Shown: piece by piece, positions 45,119-54,627 of the stretch
How positions within the stretch are numbered: the stretch's first letter is position 1
Layout: each line of letters opens with the position of its first letter
NCBI GenBank assembly: GCA_038900335.1
Contig: JBBMRB010000001.1
Span: 62,001-126,000, forward strand
Length of the DNA: 64,000 nucleotides
Source: Rs1 sp038900335
Lineage (GTDB): Bacteria; Pseudomonadota; Gammaproteobacteria; Pseudomonadales; Balneatricaceae
Direction of reading: 5' to 3'
Made by a program: the position numbers and the translations under genes
Notes under the pieces: generated by a model
What the model was told of the DNA's origin: nothing
Database searches by the model: none
Seen by the model: only the letters and a program-made list of their open reading frames with translations

Positions 45119-46747
45119 ATGATTGGAAGTTTATCAATAAAAAATAGAATTATTGTTTTATGTGTATTACCCGTTATTGCACTGATAGTGATGTTGTTTA
45201 TAGTACTAAGTGAGCTTAAACATACGGCGGAAGGGGTTGATCGGATTTATTTAGATCGAGTAGTGCCTCTTAAAGATTTAAAAGTGATATCAGATGACTA
45301 TGCTATTTTAGTAGTAGACGCTGTCAATAAAGCAAATGCTGGCTTGATAACAGCAGAAGATACAGCAAAAATTATTAGATCGTCCGAAGATCAGATTCAA
45401 GAAAAGTGGCAAAAGTTTTTGGCTACAACATTGACTGCTGAGGAAGAAAAGCTCGCAAGCGAAGCTGAAATTTTATTTAAGACGGCTGATGCTGCAATCA
45501 TAAAAGTAGAGAAATTATTAACTGGTATGAAGGGGAATATCGCTGGTCAGTTAGACGCTATTGATGGCCACCTTTATGAAAGTGTTGAGCCTATTAGTGA
45601 AAAAGTTACTGAGTTATTTAATCTCCAATTAAAAGTAGCTAAAGAAGAGCATGATGCAATAATAACAGAGTACGAAGATAATAAAGTATACCTTATCATT
45701 TTATTTGTAGTAATAGTTTCCGTTTTGACTTTGCTCGGAACTGCTGTTTATCGTTCTATAATAGGAGCCTTGAATAGAATAAAAGAAACAGTTGAACGTA
45801 TTGTCGATGAGTCAGACCTATCTATAGAGATAGAAGTTAAAAGAGATAATGAGCTGTCTTCAATAGTGCGAAGCTTCAATAAGATGATTGTGAAAACGCG
45901 AGGAGTCATTTCACAGATGGCGGAGAGCTCTGAAAAATTATCAGTGTCAGCACGCGAATTAACATCCGTTAGTAACGAGTCAAAGAAGAGTATAAATATT
46001 CAACGAGAAGAAATTGAACAAGTGTCAGCAGCAATGAATGAAATGTCTGCTACAGCACAAGAAATTTTTAATAATGCAGAAACTGCTGACCAAGGTGCTA
46101 AAGAAACTAGTTTAGAAGCACAAGATGGGTCAGTGATTGTTGAGCAAGCGGTTAGTGCGACTAATCTATTAGTCATGGATGTTGAAAGTGTCTCTGAGCG
46201 AATTAAAAAACTTACAATAGATAGCGATAATATCGGCTCCATTGTTGATGTCATCAAAAGTATTGCAGAGCAAACAAACCTTTTAGCACTAAATGCTGCA
46301 ATCGAAGCTGCTCGTGCTGGAGATCAAGGACGAGGGTTTGCTGTTGTCGCGGATGAAGTAAGAACGCTGGCTCAACGTACACAAGTTTCTACAACTGAAA
46401 TTCAAAAAGCGATTGAAAGCTTACAAGAAGGTACTAGCAATGCTTCAAGCGCCATGCAAACTGGGCAGAAAAATGCTAACGGCGCGGGTACCAAAGCTGA
46501 AGAAGCCGGAGAGGCCTTGAAGAAGATTGCGGAATCGGTACAAAAAATAACTAACATGAATGCTCTGATAGCGTCAGCGTCTGAAGAGCAGTCTAGTGTG
46601 TCTGAAGAAATCAATAAATCATTGGTTACTTTGCATAGTGCGTCTAACGATTCTAGTGCCGGAGCAGAACAAATTGCGATAGCAAGTGAGGAGCTGTATT
46701 TATTGTCTAATGATCTTAAGATGGCTATATCGCAATATAAGTTATAA
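45119..46747 (+). CDS. methyl-accepting chemotaxis protein
   Basis: 542 aa, classical topology. TM1 (~10-32), a periplasmic four-helix bundle sensor of ~155 residues (4HB_MCP type), TM2 (~190-212), HAMP, and a cytoplasmic signalling domain with the CheA/CheW hairpin tip EQTNLLALNAAIEAARAGDQGRGFAVVADEVR. No C-terminal CheR-tethering pentapeptide. Ligand unknown. The only long intact signalling gene of the island; 44 nt upstream of the EAL-HDOD gene. Confidence 0.93.
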   Translation: MIGSLSIKNRIIVLCVLPVIALIVMLFIVLSELKHTAEGVDRIYLDRVVPLKDLKVISDDYAILVVDAVNKANAGLITAEDTAKIIRSSEDQIQEKWQKFLATTLTAEEEKLASEAEILFKTADAAIIKVEKLLTGMKGNIAGQLDAIDGHLYESVEPISEKVTELFNLQLKVAKEEHDAIITEYEDNKVYLIILFVVIVSVLTLLGTAVYRSIIGALNRIKETVERIVDESDLSIEIEVKRDNELSSIVRSFNKMIVKTRGVISQMAESSEKLSVSARELTSVSNESKKSINIQREEIEQVSAAMNEMSATAQEIFNNAETADQGAKETSLEAQDGSVIVEQAVSATNLLVMDVESVSERIKKLTIDSDNIGSIVDVIKSIAEQTNLLALNAAIEAARAGDQGRGFAVVADEVRTLAQRTQVSTTEIQKAIESLQEGTSNASSAMQTGQKNANGAGTKAEEAGEALKKIAESVQKITNMNALIASASEEQSSVSEEINKSLVTLHSASNDSSAGAEQIAIASEELYLLSNDLKMAISQYKL

Positions 46748-46791
46748 GGTATGAGTTCCATTTTAATAGACATAAGCTTGAGGACAGTTTT

Positions 46792-47982
46792 ATGATGCTA
46801 GGGTTAAAGAACCAAGTACTGATGGCTCGACAGCCAATAGTTAATGATAAAAAAGGAACTGTTGCTTACGAGCTGCTTTACCGATCTTGCTCTACTCATA
46901 CTGAAGCTAAGTTTAATTTTTCAGACTAGGAAGCTACTATTCATGTGATTTTGAATTCATTGACGTCTATTTATCAAAAGAACAAAGTCTCTCGGATGCC
47001 AGCTTTTATAAATTTCACAGCGGACTTACTGTTAAAAGACACTTTGCCTGGATTATCAATTAATGAAGTAGTTATAGAAGTTTTAGAAGATATAGAAGTA
47101 ACACAAGAACTGATTGAAGCGTTGACTAAGTATCGACAGAAAGGATACACCATAGCATTAGATGATTTTATTTATGATGATAAATATATTCCGCTGCTTA
47201 AGGTTGTCCAAATAGTAAAAGTAGATGTGATTGATATGAGCTTAGATGAAATTAGAGAGCAGTATCACAAACTAGCTCCGTATAATTTAACACTTCTAGC
47301 AGAAAAAATTGAAACCCATGAGGTCTTTGAGTTTTGTAGAAATATAGGCTTTCAGTTATTTCAAGGGTACTTCTTGGCTAAGCCTGAAAGTATAGAAGGA
47401 AAGAAAATAGAAGTATCTCAAGCGCATTTGCTTAAAGTAGTTCGAGAGCTAGAAAGTCCAAATCAGAGTGAAGAGAAACTTGCTGTATTAATATTACAAG
47501 ATCCTGCCTTTACCTTTAAATTATTACGGATAGTTAATGCTAGCTCGAACCAACTAGTTCGAAAAATAACATCTCTTAAAGAAGTTATAAATTATCTTGG
47601 TTTTTCAGAAATAAGAAAATGGGCACTAATTATCGTTTTAGTTTCTAACTCACATAAACCTGAAGAGGTCATCCGTCAACTATTAGTTCGAGGCCGGATG
47701 TGCGAAAACATAGCTATTGCTAATGGTTGTAAAAACAGCTCTAGTTATATGGTGATTGGGATGGCATCTGGTTTTGATGCTCTTCTAGACATGAAAATGA
47801 GTGATCTATTAGAACAGATTTCTTTAAGTAAAGAGATTAGCGATGCTATAACTAAAGGTACTGGAGATATAGGTAAAGTTCTGTTTAATGTCATTAACTA
47901 TAGTCGGGGTGAATGGGACAAAGTCGTAAATGATATTGATGAACATATTTATAAAAAAGCTTACTTAGAAAGTCTAAAATAG
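46792..47982 (+). pseudogene. EAL-HDOD (YuxH/CdgJ-type) signalling protein with internal amber codon
   Basis: From an ATG at 46792 (GAGG 9 nt upstream) the frame reads LMARQPIVNDKKGTVAYELLYRS, the canonical start of this family, and meets TAG at codon 46 (46927-46929). The same frame then continues EATIHVILNSL and is open to 47982. The EAL-like domain (~50-200) keeps DDF but is degenerate for catalysis, as usual in the family; HDOD follows (~205-395: DPAFTFKLLRIVNASS, LGFSEIRKW). Relatives affect motility without c-di-GMP hydrolysis. A single base change explains the stop; readthrough is possible but less likely. Confidence 0.85.
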
Positions 47983-48086
47983 GTAAATGAAATCCTCCAA
48001 GAGATAGATGAAGCTCTGTAAAATTTTTGACTTGTGATAAAACAAGAAATATCACTATAACGTCTAACATTAATATTTAATAAATC

Positions 48087-48115
48087 AAGCCTCGCAGAAT
48101 GAGCGGGGCTTTTTT
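48087..48115 (+). terminator. terminator after the chemoreceptor/EAL-HDOD unit
   Basis: AAGCCTCGC / GCGGGGCTT stem, loop of 7, then TTTTTT. Same stem and tail as the terminator at 44981-45009. Confidence 0.88.
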
Positions 48116-48261
48116 ATACCTAAAATTTTAGTCCCCTTATGAACAAATCAGATATTACGATTAACGTAAGTAGGATCAGCACTGGTAGCGTTTTTTTAGT
48201 CCTTATGGTAAAAAGGTGAAGCATTTAATTGTGATTTATAGCGTAAAACAAAGGAGATGAA

Positions 48262-49158
48262 ATGATGAAAAGCATTATGGTGAAAAGCAATGTTATATTT
48301 TTTTTGTCACTATTTGGCGTTAATGCATTCGCAGCAGGGGCATTAGCAATAGATAAAAAACAAGGTGAAAAATATGGCTGGGCTATCGATTATCAAACTT
48401 TTGAAGAAGCTGAAACTAGAGCTTTAGAGGAATGTGGAGAAAACTGTTCGATAGTGCTTCGTTTTTCAGGGGGAGCTGCTGCTTATGCGGCAGATCAAGC
48501 AGCTGGGTCTACGGTTTATGGTTGGGGTAGAGCTGACAATGCAGAACAGGCGAAAACGGCTGCGTTAGAGCAGGCTAAGAAGCTAGGAGCTACAAAACCT
48601 ATAGTTAGAGCATGGGGTGAAGAGTCAAAGAAAGACAGCGCATTAAATGAAATTACAGGCGACTCGAAAGTTAAAGTTTTTCTATACATGAAGTTAAGTC
48701 TCAATGAAAAGCATGATAAAACAGGCTGGGCTTCATTTACAGGATGGACTTACGCATCAAGTTCAGAGCTGAATAAATATAGCCTTGATAAGCAATTACT
48801 CATTTACTCGGATGAAATAAAAGGAAAAAACATCACTCCATACTTTCTTAAAACAGCATTACCTAATGCTGGAGCAGGAGATTCAGAAACTTCTCCAATT
48901 ATGAAAGAATTTGTTCAGAAATATGTAGAGACACACCCTATATATGCTAGCCGCAGTATGAGTAAATATGTAAATGGTGCCATGACAATGCGCAGCACAA
49001 GAGCCACTAAAGGCTCACCTAAAGTAAAGTATTTCGGTTATGATGCTAAGTTGATTATAATGGATGGCCAAATGACTTATGATGAATTGAAGAAAACAAC
49101 ACAATTTTTTGAGCGGAAAGAGGGTGGTTATTCACTAATAGATATTGGTGAGTTCTAA
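48262..49158 (+). CDS. secreted DUF4189-domain protein
   Basis: 298 aa with a Sec signal peptide (NVIFFLSLFGVNAFAAG). Residues ~25-110 match DUF4189: ALAIDKKQGEKYGWAIDY, EEAETRALEECGENCSIVLRF with a likely disulphide pair, CSIV..GGAAAYA, then YGWGRADNAEQAKTAAL. The remainder (~110-298) is unassigned. RBS AAGGAG 6 nt upstream. Intact. Function of the domain unknown. Confidence 0.8.
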   Translation: MMKSIMVKSNVIFFLSLFGVNAFAAGALAIDKKQGEKYGWAIDYQTFEEAETRALEECGENCSIVLRFSGGAAAYAADQAAGSTVYGWGRADNAEQAKTAALEQAKKLGATKPIVRAWGEESKKDSALNEITGDSKVKVFLYMKLSLNEKHDKTGWASFTGWTYASSSELNKYSLDKQLLIYSDEIKGKNITPYFLKTALPNAGAGDSETSPIMKEFVQKYVETHPIYASRSMSKYVNGAMTMRSTRATKGSPKVKYFGYDAKLIIMDGQMTYDELKKTTQFFERKEGGYSLIDIGEF

Positions 49159-49266
49159 CTAAACATACACATATGTAGTTGTTTTAATAGCTAGCTTCAA
49201 GGCTTGGTATTAGATCATAATTTCACATTCTCAATTTTCCCAAGCCCATTACCTATATGGATAGCT

Positions 49267-50003
49267 TTATGGGCTGCATCTTTCTTTAGCAATAAGATTC
49301 GCATTCCCTTGAATAGCAGCAATCTTATCCGCTTGAGCACATTCTTTAGCTGTAATAGGGTGCTGTTTATCCCAAGCATTCATTAGCTGCTTTTGTGTCT
49401 TACTCATTGAATATTTGCTATACGCTTGATCCATGTACAAATAGGCTCTTGCAATACGGCCTTTTGAATCAACAGGAGGTTGGGCCTTTCTGTTATCAAT
49501 GATCATTTCGCAGCTTCCGAAATCTGACTGCTCTCCCGGTAGCATTTGGAAGTTATAATTAGAGCGAAGGGCGTTAACTGATCCAATAGCAGCGTACAAG
49601 TTGTACATATCAGCTTGCATATAACGATATTCATCATTCATTTTCTCAGCGCACCTACGGCCTTTAAGTGCTTTCCCTTTACTGTTTACACATTCAGGGT
49701 CGCCTTCACGCCATTCTTTAAAAACTTGGCCGAAATTCTGTGCAGGTACGATATGTTCAAATTCAATTTTTTACTTCGTTTTACGTGAGTCTTCGAAGTA
49801 AAGCCTTCAGGGGCTATCACATATTTTTTTCATCAAAAGAAGCATTGCAGTAAATCGTTTGTCTATCTTCAGCAGAGGCATAGACAGAGCTCATTAATGC
49901 TTTTCTTGGCTTTGTTGCAGGATCGGTTGGTAGTATTACCATCTGCGAAAACAAAAGACGCTGAAAGAAGTGGTAAGATAAAAATTGATAATTTGATAAA
50001 CAT
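49267..50003 (-). pseudogene. endonuclease I (EndA/Vvn family), multiply frameshifted
   Basis: Homology to secreted endonuclease I runs over the whole interval but in changing frames. Start ATG at 50003 with signal peptide (FILPLLSASFVFA); a frame change near 49935-49945; KALMSSVYASAEDRQTIYC; a change at the T7 run (minus-strand A7) 49824-49830; YVIAPEGFTSKTHVKRSK; a change at the A6 run near 49766-49772; then the catalytic EFEHIVPA..FG, AYLYMDQAYSKYSMS and LMNAWDKQHPIT in one frame to 49267. Each shift is explained by loss of one base. Cannot make a full-length enzyme as read. Confidence 0.85.
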
Positions 50004-50169
50004 ACTAATTAAACATCCTTTTTTAATAAATTGGAAACTACTGAATTTATATAATAGTTAGCTCAATTAAAAAACGGAAGATAAATAAAAATATAATTAT
50101 GCTATTTAATAATTTGTTATAAATCAGTAAGGTGGATGAGTTTTTAATCTAGAAGAGAAGTACTGTGTT

Positions 50170-50248
50170 TTTCCAAAATTTTTCCAAAATATTTCCATTT
50201 ATTTTGGGTTAATAATTAAGTTGTGATAACTATTTGATTATTAACTAT
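50170..50248. repeat. short repeats next to the right attachment site
   Basis: TTTTTCCAAAAT occurs twice in tandem around 50168-50191. An inverted repeat GTTAATAAT / ATTATTAAC (50208-50216, 50237-50245) lies just inside the right attachment repeat. They could be former integrase arm sites, or a substitute tRNA terminator; neither is proven. Confidence 0.4.
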
Positions 50249-50327
<79 letters not shown>

Positions 50328-50341
50328 AAAGAAGTGGGCGT

Positions 50342-50369
50342 AGTATACTTTTCTCGCTGAAGTGTTCAA
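50342..50369 (-). promoter_or_regulatory. tRNA-Val promoter
   Basis: Minus strand TTGAAC (50369-50364), 16-bp spacer, TATACT (50347-50342), followed by the GC-rich discriminator ACGCCCAC. Such discriminators are typical of stringently controlled stable-RNA promoters. The tRNA 5' end is 14 nt after the -10 box. Confidence 0.85.
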
Positions 50370-50754
50370 GTTTTTTTTAACCTTTTCATGAATTTATTTA
50401 GAAAAAAATAAAAACCAACAAAAACGATTAAAAATTATACGTTAGATTTCGTCCATCTAAGCTCTATGGCGTTAGCACCGTTTTTAAAAATTATTGGTCA
50501 CTATTTATAGCTTACAAAAGATGGCGATAAAGCGAATGCCAGTGCGTGGGCTATTTAATACTTTAGCAAAAGCATTACTATGGGCGATAATTTATACGTT
50601 TGTTTAGGTAGAGTGTAAGCAAGTGTTTAGTGCATAGCTTTGATTAATTTAGCGGTTTAAACAGTTTATGGCTGTGAAAATAGTCAATTAACATTAAACT
50701 TGCGCTAATTATATTGTCATATGTTGATCTTAAACGTATTTAGAAGGATAAATT
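50370..50754. other. intergenic region between tRNA-Val and the HAD gene
   Basis: AT-rich sequence without an ORF. It must include the plus-strand promoter for the HAD/S49 operon, which I cannot fix exactly. Confidence 0.4.
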
Positions 50755-51420
50755 TTGTACCAATTACTAATATTTGATTGGGATGGCACCATTATGGACT
50801 CATCTCAAAGAATTGTATCGAGTATGCAGTACGCTGCTCAGCAATTAGATCTCCCTATCCCGGATGCACAAGCTGTTAGAAATATCATAGGTTTGTCATT
50901 GGCTAATGCTAATAAAATACTGATCCCTAATATTACTGATGCAGATAATAGCCGCTTAACGGCTGCTTATTCACATCACTATCGCGATCTTAATCAGGTA
51001 GAGACACCGCTTTATCAAGGTGTTAGGCAAACACTTGAGCAATTACATGGCAAAGGCTATAGGCTTGCTGTCGCTACCGGTAAAAGCAGGAAGGGTGTTG
51101 ATCGAGTATTAGAGGAGACAGGCCTAGGGGAGTTGTTTCATTACTCAAGAGGCGCTGATGAAACAAAATCAAAGCCTGATCCTCTGATGTTATCCGAACT
51201 GATAGCGCAAGCAGATGTAGCGCTAGAGCGAGCGATAATGATTGGGGATACTAGTTACGATTTACAAATGGCGCAAAACATTGGCATGTCCAGTATCGGG
51301 GTCAGTTACGGAATGCACAGTGTTGAACTGCTTAATAGTTTTAATCCCGTGAAAATAGTGGATCAATTTAAACAAATAGAAGATTGGCTGGATAAGCAAT
51401 CGAAGAGTATCAGTGAATAG
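50755..51420 (+). CDS. HAD-superfamily phosphatase, phosphoglycolate-phosphatase-like
   Basis: 221 aa. Starts at TTG 50755, chosen because AAGGA is 7-8 nt upstream and the protein begins directly with the first HAD motif (LLIFDWDGTIMDS). Motif II VATGKSRKG, motif III lysine in ETKSKPDPLM and motif IV MIGDTSYDLQMA are intact, with an alpha-helical cap of subfamily IA. Substrate not known. Its 3' end overlaps the ancestral GTG start of the S49 peptidase gene (GTGAATAG), but that copy of the start is now separated from the intact peptidase gene by the duplication described below. Confidence 0.9.
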   Translation: MYQLLIFDWDGTIMDSSQRIVSSMQYAAQQLDLPIPDAQAVRNIIGLSLANANKILIPNITDADNSRLTAAYSHHYRDLNQVETPLYQGVRQTLEQLHGKGYRLAVATGKSRKGVDRVLEETGLGELFHYSRGADETKSKPDPLMLSELIAQADVALERAIMIGDTSYDLQMAQNIGMSSIGVSYGMHSVELLNSFNPVKIVDQFKQIEDWLDKQSKSISE

Positions 51421-51722
51421 CAACCCTTGGGATGAAGATAAACAAGCCTCTGGCGAAGCTGGCGGTGAAGCAATGAATTTACAAATGAAGCAACAAGACT
51501 CCACTGTCCAGTATCGGGGTCAGTTACGGGATGCACAGTGTTGAACTGCTTAATAGTTTTAATCCAGTGATAATAGTGGATCAATTTAAACAAATAGAAG
51601 ATTGGCTGGATAAGCAATCGGAGAGTATCAGTGAATAACAACCCTTGGGATGAAGATAAACAAGCCTCTGGCGAAGCTGGCGGTGAAGCAATGAATTTAC
51701 AAATGAAACAACAAGATTCCGC
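51287..51722. repeat. 218-bp tandem duplication at the HAD/S49 peptidase junction
   Basis: Two adjoining copies of 218 bp (51287-51504, 51505-51722) with about eight mismatches. Each includes the last ~135 bp of the HAD gene and the first ~90 bp of the peptidase gene. The first copy supplies the HAD 3' end; its peptidase start at 51413 runs to a stop at about 51541. The second copy supplies the functional peptidase start at 51631 and a redundant HAD tail. 218 is not divisible by three, so neither fusion is in frame. Confidence 0.95.
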
Positions 51723-52668
51723 TCAAACTAATAAAGAGTGGCGCTTAGTTGAGAACCTAGTCAATGGTTTGTTTACTGAGCAAAAGAAAGCCAGGCGTTG
51801 GGGCATCTTTTTTAAATCCCTAACTTTTTTATATTTATTTGGTTTGTTGGGCTTTTATTTGTACAGCAATTATTCAATGGACTCATCTGAGCAAGAAAAC
51901 GCGCTGCATACCGCTGTTATTGAATTATCGGGCCCAATTGCGGCGGATTCAGAGGCCAGTGCCGATGTTCTAGTGTCATCACTAAGACGAGCATTTAAGG
52001 CTAAAAATTCTAAAGCCATTATTATGCGTATTAATAGCCCAGGTGGTAGCCCGGTACAATCGGGTTATGTCTACGATGAAATTAAAAGGCTTCGCGCACT
52101 TTACCCTGACAAAAAAGTCTATGCTGTGATCAGTGATATCGGTGCCAGTGGTGCGTATTATATCGCCTCAGCAGCTGATTATATTTATGCAGATAAAGCA
52201 AGTTTGGTCGGCTCAATCGGTGTTATCTCTGCTGGTTTTGGTTTTGTCGGCTTAATGGAAAAATTAGGCGTTGAGCGTCGCGCCTTATCAGCCGGTGAAA
52301 ACAAAACCTTCTTAGATCCATTTAGCCCACTAAAAGATAGTGATAGAGCGTTTTGGCAATCGGTATTAGCGACTACTCATCAGCAGTTTATTGATCAAGT
52401 GCGCAAAGGGCGAGGGGATAGGCTAAAAGAAACGCCGGATTTATTTACAGGGCTGGTATGGACTGGCGAGCAAGCGTTAGAAAAAGGCTTGATAGATGGT
52501 CTAGGTAGTACCAGTTCAGTCGCTAGAGATGTTATCGGTGCAAGTGAGTTATATGAGTACTCACCTAAACTGTCACCATTAGAGGAAGTCATCGATAGAC
52601 TAGGCGTTTCATTCGCGGGTGAAATAGCCACTAGATTAGGAATAAGCTCTACTCTAAAACTACAATAA
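51631..52668 (+). CDS. sppA: S49-family signal peptide peptidase (SppA/SohB-like)
   Basis: 345 aa from a GTG at 51631. A cytoplasmic N-terminus of ~55 residues, one membrane anchor (FLYLFGLLGFYLYSNY), and a periplasmic peptidase domain. The Ser nucleophile is in ISDIGASGAYYIASAAD and the Lys general base in YADKASLVGSIGVIS; INSPGGSPVQSG is also conserved. Half-size, single-domain form like that found beside rluC in pseudomonads. The gene once overlapped the HAD gene; the tandem duplication now inserts 210 bp between the HAD stop and this start. Confidence 0.93.
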   Translation: MNNNPWDEDKQASGEAGGEAMNLQMKQQDSAQTNKEWRLVENLVNGLFTEQKKARRWGIFFKSLTFLYLFGLLGFYLYSNYSMDSSEQENALHTAVIELSGPIAADSEASADVLVSSLRRAFKAKNSKAIIMRINSPGGSPVQSGYVYDEIKRLRALYPDKKVYAVISDIGASGAYYIASAADYIYADKASLVGSIGVISAGFGFVGLMEKLGVERRALSAGENKTFLDPFSPLKDSDRAFWQSVLATTHQQFIDQVRKGRGDRLKETPDLFTGLVWTGEQALEKGLIDGLGSTSSVARDVIGASELYEYSPKLSPLEEVIDRLGVSFAGEIATRLGISSTLKLQ

Positions 52669-53163
52669 TTTATTTAATATAATACCTGCCTAGTTACCTT
52701 AATAAAAATTAAGTATCTAGGCAGGCATATCCTGATTGCTTTGTATCTCCTTGTGTTTTAGCTCTTTATTTCCATTACTGATATTGCTAATTTCTCTTGA
52801 TTACACTGACCATGTTATTAACTACTTATTAAGTTAGCTTATTTGACATTTCACAATGTTTAATTAACTTAATATAAATTTATTGTTTTTGTGTCGTTAT
52901 ATTAACATAGCTTTAATAGCTTGCTTGTTGTGCTAAAGTGTTCGTTTAATGTGCAAAATAAATCACAATCAGTTGCACTTATTTATATAACAAAGGATAA
53001 GTATACGTATCTTGTTGAATTATTTGTAAATTAGAAGAGGGTTGAAATAGTTCCTAAGACTTTTTGTTATTTTATTAGTGCCCGTTAATAATTATTGCGT
53101 CAATTTTAAACTGTACTATACAATCTAATAATTCAAGTGTGCGTTAGATAGGCTGTTGATTTT
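52669..53163. other. intergenic region with a sppA-proximal hairpin
   Basis: 495 bp with no gene. CCTGCCTAG / CTAGGCAGG (52685-52693 and 52717-52725) enclose a second short AT stem, 16 nt after the sppA stop; probable transcription end though without a strong T run. The remainder is AT-rich and contains the promoter for the gene at 53164. Confidence 0.5.
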
Positions 53164-54072
53164 ATGATGGATCATATTTTTAAAGACATTTTAGATTCTT
53201 TAGATAGCTATATTGTTGTATTGAATAAAGATGGTGATATTGTTTATTCAAATAAGAATTGGGATTTACTAATTCAACAGTTACATTTGCCTAAAAATAT
53301 AAACGAGAATAATAACTATTTCGCCTGTAACGCTCTGCTACAACCATTAGATAACGGCTTTCTCGATGAGTGCTCGCACTCAATTAAACATTTACTTGAT
53401 AAAAACAAAGCTAAATTTTCTTTACAGCATCATATCAATATATTGAATTCAAACCTGTGGTTAGAGGTAACGGCTTCTCTACTTGAAGCGGATCAAAGCC
53501 AATATATTTTACTTAATCACACCGATGTATCAGATAAAAAAATAGCCAGCCAAACAATAGCCCAGCTAACGGTATTGGACGATAAGACCGGCCTGGCTAA
53601 TGATAACTGTTTTAATGAGTTTTTAATCAATGAATGGCATCGCGCTTTACGCTCACAATCTAAAATTGCGTTATTTAGTGCACAGTTAAATAAAGGTGAT
53701 ATTGCTGATAGCGATATGATTAAAGTCGCTCAAGTGTTTCTAGATCACGCTAGAAGAGCAAGTGATTGCGCTGGTATATTAGAGCATAACCAGTTTGCTC
53801 TAGTGTTAGGCGAACCAGGAACCTTGTGCTATGAAGAGGTTGCTAGCAGTATCGCTAAGAAAGTCGCTGATCTTGAGTTGTACTCGATCACTGGCTGTCT
53901 TATCGAGTTGAATATAGGGATGTCTTCAACAATCCCTACATTGATCGACAGACCTGAAATGCTATTGAGATCATCGAGTTTGGCATTGGCAAAAGCGAAA
54001 CAAACCAAGCAGACGATACAGTGTCGTCATCCCGCTATTTGTCTGCAAGAAACATTGCTATTTAGTGCATGA
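53164..54072 (+). CDS. PAS protein with degenerate GGDEF domain
   Basis: 302 aa. A PAS-like module (~5-125: LDSYIVVLNKDGDIVYSNKNWDLLI) is followed by a GGDEF-fold region (~135-285) recognisable from LDDKTGLANDNCFNEFL and DHARRASD. The signature itself reads LEHNQF instead of GGDEF, so cyclase activity is not expected. It could be a c-di-GMP-independent sensor or a regulatory partner of another cyclase. Monocistronic. Confidence 0.78.
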   Translation: MMDHIFKDILDSLDSYIVVLNKDGDIVYSNKNWDLLIQQLHLPKNINENNNYFACNALLQPLDNGFLDECSHSIKHLLDKNKAKFSLQHHINILNSNLWLEVTASLLEADQSQYILLNHTDVSDKKIASQTIAQLTVLDDKTGLANDNCFNEFLINEWHRALRSQSKIALFSAQLNKGDIADSDMIKVAQVFLDHARRASDCAGILEHNQFALVLGEPGTLCYEEVASSIAKKVADLELYSITGCLIELNIGMSSTIPTLIDRPEMLLRSSSLALAKAKQTKQTIQCRHPAICLQETLLFSA

Positions 54073-54086
54073 TAATCGCAGGTTAA

Positions 54087-54476
54087 TTATTCTAATTTAA
54101 AGCCTTCATCTACCCATCCTGTTACACCGCCTATCATTTTTTTAACTGGCCTTGATAGTGTTGCGATTTTAATTGCCGCTTTTTCTGTCGCGTTACAGTG
54201 CGGCCCTGCACAGTAGACAACAAACAGTGTGTCTTGATCAAAGTGTTGCAAACTCGTTTGGGTTATCTTGCTCCAAGGCAGGTTAATTGCAGAGATTATA
54301 TGACCCGCCTCATAGCATTGCGGGGAGCGCACATCGAGTAGTATAAAATCTTGGCGGTTATTGGCAATGGCATGGTGTACATCCCAGCAATCAGTTTCAA
54401 AGCTTAATAACTGGCTAAAATGGGCGATAGCTGCCTCTTTTGATGCCGCTGGTATTCTACTGACAGATGATGACAT
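54087..54476 (-). CDS. rhodanese-domain protein
   Basis: 129 aa, single rhodanese domain: FILLDVRSPQCYEAGHI, catalytic Cys in VVYCAGPHCNATEKAAIKI, ending MIGGVTGWVDEGF. Likely sulfurtransferase or thiol-stress role. Divergent from the FtrA-like regulator (151 nt apart), a pairing seen in other proteobacteria. Confidence 0.9.
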   Translation of the reverse strand: MSSSVSRIPAASKEAAIAHFSQLLSFETDCWDVHHAIANNRQDFILLDVRSPQCYEAGHIISAINLPWSKITQTSLQHFDQDTLFVVYCAGPHCNATEKAAIKIATLSRPVKKMIGGVTGWVDEGFKLE

Positions 54477-54627
54477 ATGACCTCCAAATGATTATGAGTT
54501 GCTCTATTATTTAAGTGTTGGTTATAAGAATTAACTAAAGGCATTATCTATCGGTATTGCAGAATTGGCTATTGGCTTGATTTACATTTTTCGTTAATAT
54601 CAAGCCAAATTATATATTTGGACTAAC

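Noticed and set aside
48050..48115. Possible integron attC site (GTCTAAC followed by a hairpin)
   Set aside because: No matching core site at the other end, no integron integrase, and the hairpin is better explained as an intrinsic terminator with a T run.
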